Source: Actinomadura sp. CNU-125 (GTDB lineage: Bacteria; Actinomycetota; Actinomycetes; Streptosporangiales; Streptosporangiaceae). Taken from it: a stretch of 32,910 nucleotides of DNA. A model generated the notes under the pieces. It was not told the origin of the DNA and searched no databases. It saw only the letters and a list, made by a program, of their open reading frames with translations. Shown in pieces: positions 8,401 to 18,001 of the stretch. The DNA lies in contig NZ_MKJY01000587.1 in NCBI RefSeq assembly GCF_001942465.1, forward strand, positions 1 to 32,910, written 5' to 3'. Each line of letters starts with the position of its first letter. Positions within the stretch are counted from its first letter, which is position 1. The position numbers and the translations under genes were made by a program.

Positions 8401-9177
8401 TCAGAGCAGGTCGCCGACGAGCCCGCCGGACGCCGTCCCGGCGGGCTTCGCGGCGCCGTCGATCTCGAAGGTCTGCCCGTCGCGCGGGAACACGATGTTC
8501 TTCCGCGACGACCCGGTGACGTCGTCGTCCCGGTGCGTCGCGAGGAACCGGACGTCCGGATGGCGGTCGGCGAGCGATTCGACGTCGGCGAGGCCCATGT
8601 GCCCGAACTCGCCCTCCGCGGGGAAGCTCGTGTCGAGCACCACGGTCGGGCAGTCGGCGGCGAGCTTCTCCACCGGCGGGCACAGCACCGTGTCGCCCGT
8701 GTACCCGAGCCGCGCCCCCGACTCGTCGGCGATCACGTACCCGAGCGCGGGGACGGTGTGCTCCACGGGCACCGCGTGGATCCGGTACCCGTCGCCGGAC
8801 CAGTCGCCGCCCCGGTCGCCGATCTCGACGAAGCGCGGCGGCACCTTCTCCCGGATGTCGGCGTAGGTGCCGGGATAGGCGGTCTCGAACAGCCGCTCCA
8901 GGCGTTCCTCGAAGCCGGACGGGCCGATCAGGACGAGCTCGCGGTCCCGCGCCCGCCGCAGCCCCTGTTCGAGGAACAGGAACACGATGTCGAAGAAGTG
9001 GTCGGCGTGGAAGTGGGTGATGAGGCAGACGTCCACGTCCAGCGGGTCGAGCCCGTGCCGCCGCATCGCCTTCATCGACCCGTTCGGCGCGTCGACGAGC
9101 ACCCGGCCGTCGATCATCGCCGACGAGCTCATGCTCTCGCTGAGGATCGACCCGGTCCCGATGAACCGCAGCTGCAC
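8401..9177 (-). CDS. Metallo-beta-lactamase-fold hydrolase (RNase Z-like group)
   Basis: This is a 258-residue cytoplasmic protein with a binuclear metal site. The hallmark THFHADHFFD (HxHxDH) lies at about residues 55-64, followed by a GYTGDT aspartate motif, DTSFP with a nearby GHMG histidine, and a final LATH histidine. The order matches the RNase Z / ElaC-like and phosphodiesterase branches of the fold. It lacks obvious RNase Z-specific exosite features, so the substrate cannot be assigned. The start is GTG 9177, preceded by GGGGGAC at about 8 bases. It converges on mnmA with a 4-base gap and diverges from the F420-type oxidoreductase. Confidence 0.82.
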   Translation of the reverse strand: MQLRFIGTGSILSESMSSSAMIDGRVLVDAPNGSMKAMRRHGLDPLDVDVCLITHFHADHFFDIVFLFLEQGLRRARDRELVLIGPSGFEERLERLFETAYPGTYADIREKVPPRFVEIGDRGGDWSGDGYRIHAVPVEHTVPALGYVIADESGARLGYTGDTVLCPPVEKLAADCPTVVLDTSFPAEGEFGHMGLADVESLADRHPDVRFLATHRDDDVTGSSRKNIVFPRDGQTFEIDGAAKPAGTASGGLVGDLL

Positions 9178-9200
9178 TGTTCCGTCCCCCGTGGATGCCG

Positions 9201-9231
9201 CCGTCCCGGATAGCGTTCCGTATCCGGACGG
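9201..9231. promoter_or_regulatory. Operator-like inverted repeat before the hydrolase gene
   Basis: CCGTCCCGGATA and TATCCGGACGG form an inverted repeat around an 8-base centre, matching over 11 bp with one extra C in the left arm. It lies 24-54 bases upstream of the hydrolase GTG, where a promoter would be expected, and 127 bases from the divergent oxidoreductase. It could bind a regulator of one or both genes; no regulator gene is adjacent. Confidence 0.4.
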
Positions 9232-9323
9232 TCACTGTTCGCGCCGGTCATTCCGGCGTGTACCCCGCCGCGCCACCGGCGAACCGGCGGCCGCCGCCTC
9301 GGACGCCTCGGGGACGCCGGAAG

Positions 9324-9329
9324 TACCAT
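9324..9329 (+). promoter_or_regulatory. Candidate -10 element of the oxidoreductase gene
   Basis: TACCAT fits the TAnnnT pattern. Transcription starting about 7 bases later would give a leader of about 20 bases containing the GGAGG at 9349-9353 that serves GTG 9358. The fit of promoter, ribosome site and start codon supports the chosen start. Confidence 0.4.
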
Positions 9330-9357
9330 GCGGCTCTGGCGCAACTCTGGAGGTCTT

Positions 9358-10176
9358 GTGAAGTTCGGTGTTTCCACGTTCGTGACCGACGAGGGGATCG
9401 GCGCCACGGCGCTCGGACGGGCGCTGGAGGAGCGCGGCTTCGGGTCGCTTTTCCTCGCCGAGCACACCCACATCCCGGTGAAGCGGGAATCGCCGTGGCC
9501 CGGCGGCGACGAGCTGCCGCGCATGTACTACCGGACGCTCGACCCGTTCGTCGTCCTGTCGGCGATCGCGGGCGTGACCGAGCGGCTGCGGCTCGGCACC
9601 GGGATCGCGCTGATCGTCCAGCGGGACCCGATCGTCCTGGCCAAGGAGGTCGCGTCCCTCGACCTGATCTCCGGCGGACGGGCGATGCTCGGCGTCGGCG
9701 CCGGCTGGAACCGGGAGGAGATGCGCAACCACGGCACCGAGCCGAAGACGCGCATGCGGCTGCTGCGCGAGCGGGTGCTGGCCGTCAAGGAGCTGTGGAC
9801 GAAGGACGAGGCGGAGTTCCACGGCGAGTTCGTCGACTTCGACCCCGTGTTCTCCTACCCCAAGCCCGTCCAGGACCCGCACCCGCCCGTGCTGATCGGC
9901 GGCGCCGGCCCGACGACGCCCGACCGGGTCGTGGAGTTCGGGGACGGGTGGATGCCGATCTACGGGCGCGGCACCGACGCCCTGGCCGCGCAGATCGCCG
10001 ACATCCGGGAGCGCGCGGGACGGCCCGTGCCGGTCACCGTGTTCGGCGTGCCGCGCAGCCCGCGGGCCGTCGAGGAGCTGGCGGCGGCCGGGGTCGACGA
10101 GGTGCTGTTCAACCTCAAGACCGAACCGGAGGCCGACACCCTGCGCCGCCTGGACAAGCTGGCCGAACTGCTCTGA
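9358..10176 (+). CDS. LLM-class F420-dependent oxidoreductase
   Basis: This is a TIM-barrel, luciferase-like flavin/deazaflavin oxidoreductase of 272 residues. The start GTG 9358 (VKFGVSTFVTDEGIGA) follows GGAGG by 4 bases. Family features include the early LFLAEHTHIPV strand, TGIALIVQRDPIVLAKEVAS, and the RAMLGVGAGWNREEM stretch that in this family lies near the cofactor phosphate, then PPVLIGGAGPTTPDRVVEFGDG near the C-terminus. The substrate is unknown. The subgroup is common in F420-producing actinomycetes, which supports the organism call. It is followed by the MetE-like gene after 22 bases, which seems to have its own -10 element. Confidence 0.87.
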   Translation: MKFGVSTFVTDEGIGATALGRALEERGFGSLFLAEHTHIPVKRESPWPGGDELPRMYYRTLDPFVVLSAIAGVTERLRLGTGIALIVQRDPIVLAKEVASLDLISGGRAMLGVGAGWNREEMRNHGTEPKTRMRLLRERVLAVKELWTKDEAEFHGEFVDFDPVFSYPKPVQDPHPPVLIGGAGPTTPDRVVEFGDGWMPIYGRGTDALAAQIADIRERAGRPVPVTVFGVPRSPRAVEELAAAGVDEVLFNLKTEPEADTLRRLDKLAELL

Positions 10177-10185
10177 CCACGCCGC

Positions 10186-10199
10186 TAGGCTTTCGCACG
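10186..10199 (+). promoter_or_regulatory. Candidate leaderless promoter of the MetE-like gene
   Basis: TAGGCT (10186-10191) lies 7 bases before the GTG start at 10199. There is no Shine-Dalgarno sequence between them. This fits a transcript beginning at the start codon. Confidence 0.5.
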
Positions 10200-11217
10200 T
10201 GATCGAATATCCGTGGGGGCCGGGGACGGCGACCGGTGTCGGCTCGTATCCCGGGAGCGACCCGGAGGAGACCCTCCGGGTCGTCCTCGGCGAGGTGCCC
10301 GAGCTGCCGCACCTGCCGGAACTGCCCGCGCGCGGGCCCGGCGCCGACATGGTGGGACGGTCGGCCGGGTTGCTGGTCGAGCTGCCGGTGCACCTCGAAC
10401 CGTCCGGGTGGCGGTTCTCCGACCGGCCCGGCCGCGACACCGTCCGCACCCGCGACCACCTCGCGCGCGACCTGGACGTGCTGGAGGCCGTCGCGGGGAC
10501 GCACGACGGGCCGTTCAAGATCCAGGTGTGCGGCCCGTGGACGCTCGCCGCGACCGTCGAGCTGCGGCACGGCGACCGCGCGATCAAGGACCCGGGCGCC
10601 GTCCGCGACCTCGCCCGAGTCGCTCGCGGAGGGCGTGGCGGCGCACGTCGCCGACGTCCGGCGGCGGCTGCCCGCGCGCGCGGATCCTGCTGCAACTGGA
10701 CGAACCGGCCCTGCCGGGGGTGCTCGCGGGGACGGTCCCGACCGCGAGCGGGTTCGGGCGGCTGCGGGCGGTCGAGGCCCCGGTGGCCGAGGACGTCCTG
10801 CGGCGGACGATCGACACGGTGTGCGCGGACGACGCGGCGTTCCCGCTCGTCCACTGCTGCGCCCGCGACGTCCCGTTCGGCCTGCTGCGGCGCGCGGGGG
10901 CGAAGGCGCTGTCGGTCGACCTGCGGTACGTGCCGAAGCGGGACGACGACGTGGTGGGCGAGACGATCGACGCGGGCGTCCGGCTGTTCCTCGGGGCGGT
11001 CCCGGCGACCGACGCGGCGCTGCCGCCGCTGCGGGCGTCGGCCGAACCGCTCCGGGGGCTGTGGCGGCGGTTCGGGTTCGCGCCCGAGCGGCTCGCGCGC
11101 CAGGTCGTCGTCACGCCCGCCTGCGGGCTGGCGGGCGCCTCGCCCCGGTACGTCCGGCAAGCCCTGAAACGTTCCCGCGACGTGGCGCGGATGCTGCACG
11201 AAGCGGCACAGGAGTAA
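10199..11217 (+). CDS. Cobalamin-independent methionine synthase-like protein (two apparent frameshifts)
   Basis: This is a single-domain protein of about 338 residues resembling the C-terminal zinc/methyl-transfer half of MetE. It starts at GTG 10199 (VIEYPWGPGTATGVGSYPG). Motifs include KIQVCGPWTLAA, LLQLDEPALPGV, LVHCCARDVPFG with an HxC zinc-ligand pair, and TPACGLAGASPR with the distal cysteine. An Asp (LSVDL) may stand where MetE has its Glu ligand. The frame shifts twice. At about 10616 one extra C interrupts DLA-ESLAEGVAAHV. In the GC-dinucleotide run at about 10669-10680, one extra or two missing bases interrupt LPAR-RILLQLDEP. Short MetE-like proteins sit between mnmA and ligA in related genomes; true methionine synthesis is unproven because the N-terminal MetE half is absent. 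Confidence 0.78.
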
Positions 11218-11262
11218 GCGCGGAAGTAGGCGCGCCCCTGCCGGTTTGTCGGTGCCACCGGG

Positions 11263-11275
11263 GAAAATGGGGGCA
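11263..11275 (+). promoter_or_regulatory. Candidate leaderless promoter of ligA
   Basis: GAAAAT (11263-11268) is the only AT-rich hexamer in the 57-base gap after the MetE-like gene and ends 6 bases before the ligA ATG. The intervening GGGGGC could also act as a poorly placed ribosome site. Confidence 0.35.
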
Positions 11276-13454
11276 TGACCACGAGCGACGGCGCCACCAG
11301 TGAGGTTCCCAGCGACGCGCGGCAGCGGCATCTGGAGCTGAGCGAGCGGATCGACGAGGGGAACTACCGCTACTACGTCCTCGACCGGCCGACGCTGACC
11401 GACGCCGAGTACGACCGGATGATGCGGGAGCTGCGGGAGCTGGAGGAGCGGCATCCCGGGCTGGTCACGCCCGACTCGCCCACCCAGAAGGTCGGCGCGC
11501 CGATCACGACCGACTTCGCGACCGTCGAGCATCTGGAGCGGATGCAGAGCCTCGACAACGCGATGAACGCCGACGAGCTGCTCGCGTGGGACGAGCGGGT
11601 CGTCAAGGAGGTCGGCGAGGTCGCGGGCTACCTGTGCGAGCTGAAGATCGACGGGCTGGCGATCGCGGTGATCTACGAACGGGGACGGCTCGTCCGCGGC
11701 GTCACGCGCGGGGACGGGCGCACCGGCGAGGACGTCACGCACAACATCCGCACCATCGCCGACATCCCGAACCGGCTCGCCGGGGACGGCTGGCCGGACG
11801 TCCTGGAGGTGCGCGGCGAGGTCTTCCTGCCGGTCGAGGGGTTCCAGCAGGTCAACGCCGCGCAGGTGGAGGCCGGCAAGGAGCCGTTCGCCAACCCGCG
11901 CAACGCGGCGGCGGGGTCGCTGCGGCAGAAGGACCCGCGGGTCACCGCCAGGCGCCCGCTCGGCATGCTGGTGCACGGGTTCGGCGCCTGGGAGGGCGGG
12001 ACGCGGCCGGAGAGCCAGTCCGGCGCGTACGAGCTGATGCGCGGATGGGGGCTGCCGGTCAGCGACCGGTACGAGGTCGTCGGCGGCATGGACGCCGTCC
12101 GCGAGTACATCGCGGAGTACGGCGAGCACCGGCACGACCCCGCCTACGAGATCGACGGGGTCGTGGTGAAGGTCGACGGGTTCGCGCACCAGCGGCGGCT
12201 CGGGTCGACCAGCCGCGCGCCGCGCTGGGCGATCGCGTGGAAGTACCCGCCGGAGGAGGTCAACACCAAGCTCCTCGACATCAAGGTCGGCGTGGGACGG
12301 ACCGGGCGCGCACCCCGTACGGGGTGATGGAGCCGACGAAGGTCGCGGGTTCGACCGTCGAGAGGGCGACGCTGCACAACGCGAGCGAGGTCGTCCGCAA
12401 GGGCGTCCTGATCGGCGACACGGTCGTGCTGCGCAAGGCCGGGGACGTCATCCCGGAGATCGTCGCGCCGGTCACCGCCCTGCGGGACGGCTCGGAGCGC
12501 GAGTTCGTCATGCCGGCGCGGTGCCCGGAGTGCGGCACCGAGCTGGCGTACGAGAAGGAGGGCGACGCCGACATCCGCTGCCCGAACGCCCGGTCGTGCC
12601 CCGCGCAGCTGCGGGAGCGGCTGTTCTTCGTCGCGAGCCGGAACGCGCTCGACATCGAGGCGCTCGGGTACGTCGCCGCGACCGCGCTGACGCAGCCGCT
12701 GGAGCCCGCCGATCCGCCGGTGCAGAACGAGGGCGACCTGTTCCACCTGACCGTGGACGAGCTGCTGCCGATCAAGAGCCTGGTGCTCGACCCCGACAGC
12801 GGCACCCCCAAGATCGATCCGAAGACGGGGGAGCGAAAGGAAGTCACGTTCTTCGCGAACAAGGAGGGTGAGCCGAAGAAGACCGTCGAGAAGCTGTTCG
12901 AGGAGCTGGAGAAGGCGAAGCGGCAGCCGCTGTGGCGGGTGCTGGTGGCGCTGTCGATCCGGCACGTCGGGCCGTCCGCCGCCCGTGACCTGGCCCGCGA
13001 GATGGGCTCGCTGGACGCGATCGCCGCCGCGTCCGAGGAGGAGCTCGCCGCCGTCGACGGCGTCGGCCCGACGATCGCGGCGTCGATCACGTCGTGGTTC
13101 GCGGTCGACTGGCACCGCGAGATCGTCGACAAGTGGCGCGCGGCGGGCGTCCGGATGGAGGACGAGGGGGCCGCGGGGCCGCGTCCTCTGCAGGGCGTCA
13201 CCGTCGTGATCACCGGTTCGCTGGAGACGTACAGCCGCGACTCGGCGACCGAGGCGGTGCAGCGGCTCGGCGGCAAGGTGTCGGGGTCGGTGTCGAAGAA
13301 GACGGGTTTCGTGGTCGTGGGCGACAGTCCGGGGTCGAAGTACGACAAGGCGGTCAAGCTGGGCGTGCCGGTCCTGGAGGAGGACGGATTCCGGGTTCTG
13401 CTCTCCGATGGGCCGGATGCGGCCAGAAAAGTCGCTGTCCGTACGGACGAGTGA
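11275..13454 (+). CDS. ligA: NAD-dependent DNA ligase LigA (one apparent frameshift)
   Basis: LigA seals nicks in replication and repair using NAD. Restored length is about 726 residues, normal for actinobacteria. Domains in order are the Ia NAD-binding region (GNYRYYVLDRPTLTDAEYD), the adenylation domain with nucleophile K124 in CELKIDGLAIA, the OB fold starting VGRTGR, a four-cysteine zinc finger (CPECG then CPNARSCP), helix-hairpin-helix repeats with DGVGPTIAASI, and a C-terminal BRCT domain (LQGVTVVITGSLETYSRD). A lysine/glutamate-rich insert (about residues 500-545) is typical of actinobacterial LigA. One base is missing at 12311/12312: GCGCACC should read GCGCGACC, restoring VGRTGRATPYGVMEPTKVAG. 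Because ligA is essential and single-copy in known bacteria, the break is probably not biological. Confidence 0.95.
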
Positions 13455-13710
13455 CGAAATGTGCTTGACGGGCCGCCATCAGGTTTGCGTTACTCAGGGG
13501 TACACTTCCACTACCCAACGGTGAGAGGCGGGGGCGATCCGGGCATAACGGAACGTACGCAACCGGTTTCGCGAAGTTCGCCAGAGGTCGTACTCTCCCT
13601 CTCATCACGACACACCTGAATCACCGGACGTATCACCCGGGGGCGTCCCCGCGGCCCAGGCACGTCCGGTTTCCGGGGGACGTCCCCCGCGAATCCCCCC
13701 GAGGATGGTG
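13455..13710 (+). promoter_or_regulatory. Upstream region of the first GGDEF/EAL gene
   Basis: This 256-base gap after ligA has no gene. Promoter-like pieces include TTGACG (13465-13470), TACACT (13501-13506) and TACTCT (13591-13596), but none pairs cleanly with a partner at normal spacing. The 11-mer ACGGAACGTAC (13548-13558) recurs upstream of the second GGDEF/EAL gene (22981-22991). A GAGG (13701-13704) serves the start at 13711. Confidence 0.35.
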
Positions 13711-15804
13711 ATGAAGGACCCGAACAACACGCGGAACACGGCGCCGCGCCGCGGTTCCCCGTTGTGGATCTACATCGTCGTCGTCATCGTGCTGGGCATC
13801 GTGGCGGGCGGCTCGGCCTTCGCCGGGCTCACCGGGCCCGACCTGGACGCCCTCCTCGGCAACCCCGTCTTCTGGATCCTCGGCTGCTTCATCGTCTTCG
13901 GCGAGATGCGGCCGATCATCACCCCGGGCTCCACCGAGAACAACGGCGCGACGACCTCCACCACGTTCTCGTTCGCCGCGCTGCTGTACGCCGGGCTCCC
14001 GGTCGCCGCCGCCCTGCACGCCGTCGCCGTCATCACCTGCGGGATCTTCCGCGGCCGCACCCCGCACCGGATCGCGTTCAACGTCGCCCAGTACACCCTC
14101 AGCCTCGGCGCCGCCCAGCTCGCCCTCGCCCTCACCGGCGACCTGGCGACCCCCTCCGGCCTCTGGGTGCCGGACGGCGCCGACCTGCCGGCCATCGCCC
14201 TCGCCGGCACCGTCTACTTCTTCTGCAACGACATGCTCGTCAGCGCCGCCGTCGCCCTGCACGAGCGCGTCTCCCTGCTCAAGGCCATGCGGTGGGACTT
14301 CGGCTACCAGGTCCTGGTCCACCTCGCGCTGCTCGGCCTCGCCCCGCTGATCGTCGTCGCGATGGATCGCTCCGCGCTGTTCGTCCCGCTGATCGTCCTG
14401 CCGTTCATCGCCGTGTACCTGAACGCGTCGGTGTCCGTCCGGCGCGAGCACCAGGCCCTGCACGACGCCCTCACCGGGCTCCCGAACCGCAAGCTGCTGA
14501 TCGTCCGCACCGAGGAGGCGCTCGCCGAGGCCCGCGGCGAGGACGCCCACCGGCACCTGCGCGGACGCCGCCGCAAGACCGCCGCGCCGCCCCGCCGGGC
14601 CGGCCTGTTCCTGCTCGACCTCGACCGCTTCAAGGAGGTCAACGACACCCTCGGGCACCCCACCGGCGACCGCCTCCTGCAGCTCGTCGCGCACCGCCTC
14701 ACCCACAGCGTCCGCCCCGGCGACCTGGTGGCCCGCCTCGGCGGCGACGAGTTCGCGGTGCTGCTGCCGACCGTCCGCGACGAGGCCGCCGCCCGCGAGG
14801 TCGCCGCCCGGCTGCGCGCCGCACTGAGCGAACCCGTCCGGCTGGACGGCCTGTCGTTCGACCTCGAAGGCAGTGTCGGCATCGCGCTGTTCCCCGACCA
14901 CGCCCCCGACTTCGAACTCCTCCTGCAGCGCGCCGACGTCGCCATGTACAACGCGAAGGAGTCCCGCAGCGGCGTCGAGGTCTACTCCCCGCACAAGGAC
15001 CGCAACTCCCCGGCGCGCCTCACCATGCTCGGCGACCTGCGCCGCGCCGTCGACCGGTCCGAACTCGAACTCTTCTACCAGCCCAAGATCTCCCTGCGGG
15101 ACGGCCAGCTCGTCGGCATGGAGGCCCTGCTGCGCTGGCGGCACCCCGAACAGGGCCTCCTCGAACCCGAGGCGTTCCTGTCCATCGCCGAGCAGACGTA
15201 CCTGATGCGCTCCATCACCCACTACGTCGTCGAGGCCGCCCTCGCGCAGACCGCCGCCTGGTGGCGGGAGAACCTCGCCGTCCAGGTCGCGGTGAACGCC
15301 TCCGGCCGCGACCTCCTCGACACCGGCCTCACCGAGACCATCGAGGAGGGCCTGCTCGCCCGCGGCCTGCCCACCGCCGCGCTCCAGCTGGAGATCACCG
15401 AGCGGATCCTGATGAACGAGCCCGCCTACGCCTCCGACACCGTCGCCGCGCTCGCCGAACTGGGGATCCCCCTCAGCCTGGACGACTTCGGCACCGGCTA
15501 CTCGTCCCTCGTGCGGCTCAAACGGCTCCCCGTCGAGGAGATCAAGATCGACGCGTCGTTCGTGCGCCGCCTCACCGAGTCGTCGGACGACGCGGTGATC
15601 GTCCGCTCGATCGTCGACCTCGTCCGCACCCTCGGCCTGCGCTCGGTCGCCGAAGGCGTCGAGGACCCGCAGACCGCGCGCGTCCTCCGCGAGATGGGCT
15701 GCGACGCCGCGCAGGGCTGGCATTTCGGGCGCCCGATGGACGCCGCGACGGCCACCGAGTGGCTCCGCCGCCACAACGACCGCGCCCCCGAACCCGCTGC
15801 CTGA
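13711..15804 (+). CDS. Membrane-anchored GGDEF-EAL cyclic di-GMP enzyme (RmdB-like position)
   Basis: This 697-residue protein makes and/or degrades cyclic di-GMP. About six N-terminal transmembrane helices (to about residue 245) form a putative sensor. The GGDEF domain has an intact active motif at residues 344-348, preceded by an RxxD inhibitory site (R335-D338) at the canonical nine-residue offset. The EAL domain is intact: E471-L473, an asparagine in VAVNASGRD, EITE, DDFGTGYSS, EIKID and EGVE. Both activities are possible on sequence. I chose ATG 13711 because GAGG lies 6 bases upstream; ATG 13705 would have no room for it. From memory, the Streptomyces gene directly downstream of ligA is the phosphodiesterase RmdB (SCO5495), so this is a likely orthologue. 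It abuts the convergent DUF6458-like gene with no gap. Confidence 0.9.
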   Translation: MKDPNNTRNTAPRRGSPLWIYIVVVIVLGIVAGGSAFAGLTGPDLDALLGNPVFWILGCFIVFGEMRPIITPGSTENNGATTSTTFSFAALLYAGLPVAAALHAVAVITCGIFRGRTPHRIAFNVAQYTLSLGAAQLALALTGDLATPSGLWVPDGADLPAIALAGTVYFFCNDMLVSAAVALHERVSLLKAMRWDFGYQVLVHLALLGLAPLIVVAMDRSALFVPLIVLPFIAVYLNASVSVRREHQALHDALTGLPNRKLLIVRTEEALAEARGEDAHRHLRGRRRKTAAPPRRAGLFLLDLDRFKEVNDTLGHPTGDRLLQLVAHRLTHSVRPGDLVARLGGDEFAVLLPTVRDEAAAREVAARLRAALSEPVRLDGLSFDLEGSVGIALFPDHAPDFELLLQRADVAMYNAKESRSGVEVYSPHKDRNSPARLTMLGDLRRAVDRSELELFYQPKISLRDGQLVGMEALLRWRHPEQGLLEPEAFLSIAEQTYLMRSITHYVVEAALAQTAAWWRENLAVQVAVNASGRDLLDTGLTETIEEGLLARGLPTAALQLEITERILMNEPAYASDTVAALAELGIPLSLDDFGTGYSSLVRLKRLPVEEIKIDASFVRRLTESSDDAVIVRSIVDLVRTLGLRSVAEGVEDPQTARVLREMGCDAAQGWHFGRPMDAATATEWLRRHNDRAPEPAA

Positions 15805-16047
15805 TCAGTAGGGGCGGCGGGGGCCGTCCTCGTAGTAGCGCTCCTCGCGCACCGCGGGCGGGGGACGGCGCTCGACCGCGCGGCGGGACGCCGCGATCCG
15901 CACCAGGCCGATGACGAGCCCGATCAGCCCGCCGACCATCAGGATCACGCCGACCAGCCGGACGTCGACGCCGCTGAGATCGAAGTCGACCGCGTAGGCC
16001 AGGATGGCTCCGACAATGATCAGTGCGATGCTGCCGCCGATGGTCAC
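15805..16047 (-). CDS. Small two-helix membrane protein, DUF6458-like
   Basis: This is an 80-residue protein starting at GTG 16047 (VTIGGSIALIIVGAILAYAV), preceded by GAGAGGAG at good spacing. Two hydrophobic helices (about residues 4-18 and 29-47) are joined by the short polar loop DFDLSGVDVRL, followed by a basic, proline-rich tail ending REERYYEDGPRRPY. This layout is common among small actinobacterial membrane proteins annotated DUF6458. The stop codon lies directly against the stop of the GGDEF/EAL gene on the other strand. It diverges from gatC over 158 bases. Function unknown. Confidence 0.78.
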   Translation of the reverse strand: MTIGGSIALIIVGAILAYAVDFDLSGVDVRLVGVILMVGGLIGLVIGLVRIAASRRAVERRPPPAVREERYYEDGPRRPY

Positions 16048-16162
16048 ACCGGCTCCTCTCGTCGTCCAGGGGGACGACAGAAGCGTTCCCTCCAGGCGGA
16101 TCCGAAACGGCGCGCCGGGTCGTGCCAGCGTAATTCGGTCCGCCGGGCGGGGACGCGCCCCA

Positions 16163-16168
16163 TAGGAT
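16163..16168 (+). promoter_or_regulatory. Candidate -10 element of the gatCAB operon
   Basis: TAGGAT fits the TAnnnT pattern and lies 37 bases upstream of the gatC ATG. This leaves a short leader containing AGGAAC (16191-16196) as a weak ribosome site. No clear -35. Confidence 0.4.
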
Positions 16169-16205
16169 GGCGAGGAACCCAATCGAATCCAGGAACGGTT
16201 TACTC

Positions 16206-16505
16206 ATGTCCGCCATCACCCGTGACGAGGTGGCGCACCTCGCCCGGCTGTCCCGGCTGGCGCTCGGCGACGATGAGCTCGATCATCTCGCGGGCCAGCT
16301 CGACCAGATCATCTCCGCGGTCTCGCGGGTGCAGGAGGTCGCGGCGGAGGACATCCCGCCCACCTCGCACGCGCTGCCGCTGACCAACGTCTACCGGGCC
16401 GACGAGGTCCGGCCCTCGCTCCCGCCGGAGCAGGCGCTCGCGGGCGCCCCGGCCGCCGCGGAGCAGCGCTTCCGGGTGCCGCGGATCCTGGGAGAGGAAG
16501 CCTGA
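16206..16505 (+). CDS. gatC: Asp/Glu-tRNA amidotransferase subunit C
   Basis: GatC is the small scaffold subunit that stabilises GatA in the GatCAB complex, which converts misacylated Glu-tRNAGln and Asp-tRNAAsn to the cognate amide forms. It has 99 residues, normal for the family. The N-terminus (SAITRDEVAHLARLSRLAL) and helix (GQLDQIISAVSRVQEV) are characteristic, as is TSHALPLTNVYRADEVRPSL near the C-terminus. The ATG at 16206 is chosen because the conserved domain starts there. The stop overlaps the gatA start (TGATG, one shared base), indicating translational coupling. Confidence 0.95.
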   Translation: MSAITRDEVAHLARLSRLALGDDELDHLAGQLDQIISAVSRVQEVAAEDIPPTSHALPLTNVYRADEVRPSLPPEQALAGAPAAAEQRFRVPRILGEEA

Positions 16506-17991
16506 TGAGCGAGCTGGTCAAGAAGGGCGCGGCCGAGCTCGGCGAGCTGATGGCCGCGGGCGAGGCGTCCGCCGTCGAGGTCGCGCAGGCGCACCTGGAC
16601 CGCATCGGCGCCGTGGACGAGCGGGTGCACGCGTTCCTGCACGTCGACCGGGAGACGACCCTCGCGCAGGCCCGCGCGGTGGACGAACGCCGCGCGGCCG
16701 GGGAGGAACTCGGCCCGCTGGCCGGCGTCCCGATCGCGCACAAGGACGTCTTCACCACCCGCGACATGCCGACCACCGCGGGATCCAAGATCCTCGAAGG
16801 GTGGCGGCCGCCGTACGACGCGACCGTGACGGCCCGCCTGCGCGCGGCCGGGCTGGTCATCCTCGGCAAGACGAACATGGACGAGTTCGCCATGGGCTCC
16901 TCCACGGAGAACAGCGCCTACGGCGTCACCCGCAACCCGTGGGACCTCGACCGGATCCCGGGCGGCTCGTCCGGCGGCTCGTCCGCGGCCGTCGCCGCCT
17001 ACGAGGCGCCGCTGTCCACCGGCACCGACACCGGCGGCTCCATCCGGCAGCCCGCCGCCGTCACCGGCATCGTCGGCGCGAAGCCACCTACGGCGGTTCG
17101 TCCCGGTACGGCGTCATCGCGTTCGCGTCGTCCCTCGACACCCCGGGCCCGTTCGCCCGCAACGTCCTCGACGCGGCCCTCCTGCACGAGGCGTTCAGCG
17201 GCCACGACGTGATGGACTCCACGTCCGTCGACCGTCCTGTCCCGCCGGTCGTCGACGCGGCCCGCCGCGCGGACGTGGGCGGGCTGCGCGTCGGCGTCGT
17301 CAAGGAGTTCGCCGGGGACGGCTACCAGCCCGGCGTCACGGCCCGGTTCGACGAGACGGTCGAACTGCTGGAGTCGCTCGGCGCGAAGGTCGTCGAGGTC
17401 TCCTGCCCGAACTTCACCTACGCGCTGCCCGCCTACTACCTGATCGCCCCGTCGGAGTGCTCGTCCAACCTGGCCCGCTTCGACGCGATGCGCTACGGCC
17501 TGCGCGTCGGTGACGACGGCACCCGCAGCGCCGAGGAGGTCATGGCGCTGACCCGCGCCGAGGGCTTCGGGCCCGAGGTGAAGCGGCGCATCATGCTCGG
17601 CACGTACGCGCTGTCGTCCGGCTACTACGACGCCTACTACGGCAAGGCCCAGCAGGTCCGGACGCTCATCAAGCGCGACTTCGAGGCCGCGTTCGAGCAG
17701 GTCGACGTGCTGATCTCGCCGACCACGCCCACCACGGCCTTCCCGATCGGCGAGCGCGCCGACGACCCGATGGCCATGTACCTGGCCGACCTGTGCACGA
17801 TCCCGTCGAACCTCGCCGGCAACGCCGCCGTCTCGGTGCCCTGCGGGCTCGCGGACGGCCTGCCGGTCGGCGTCCAGATCATGGCTCCGGCCCTCGGCGA
17901 CGACCGCGTCTACCGCGTCGGCGCCGCCATCGAGCGCGCCCTGCAGGACCGCTGGGGCGGCCCCCTGCTCGCGCAGGCCCCGGCCCTCTAG
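16505..17991 (+). CDS. gatA: Asp/Glu-tRNA amidotransferase subunit A (one apparent frameshift)
   Basis: GatA is the amidase subunit that releases ammonia from glutamine. The Ser-Ser-Lys triad is complete: K80 (PIAHKDVF), S155 (GGSSGGSS) and S179 (DTGGSIRQP). Restored length is about 495 residues, normal. The frame breaks at 17085/17086: IVGAKP is followed in the next frame by TYGGSSRYGVIAFASS. Adding one base after AAGCC restores the expected KPTYG motif. The C-terminal part (FDAMRYGLR, SPTTPTTAFPIGE, NLAGNAAVSVPCG) is fully conserved-looking. It is the second gene of the gatC-gatA-small ORF-gatB operon. Confidence 0.95.
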
Positions 17992-18001
17992 GCGGCGGCA
18001 C

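Noticed and set aside
9232..12189. A 985-codon minus-strand frame opposite the oxidoreductase, MetE-like and ligA genes
   Set aside because: It is the antisense of three well-recognised genes and has the composition of GC-rich shadow coding.
13490..13506. A possible BldD box (TTACTCAGGGGTAC) upstream of the first GGDEF-EAL gene
   Set aside because: The left half fits TNACNC, but the right half needs a two-base centre and has a mismatch in the last position; the match is too weak to claim.
13550..13580. ECF sigma-factor promoter starting at GGAAC within the shared 11-mer
   Set aside because: No matching -10 element lies 16-19 bases downstream in either copy.
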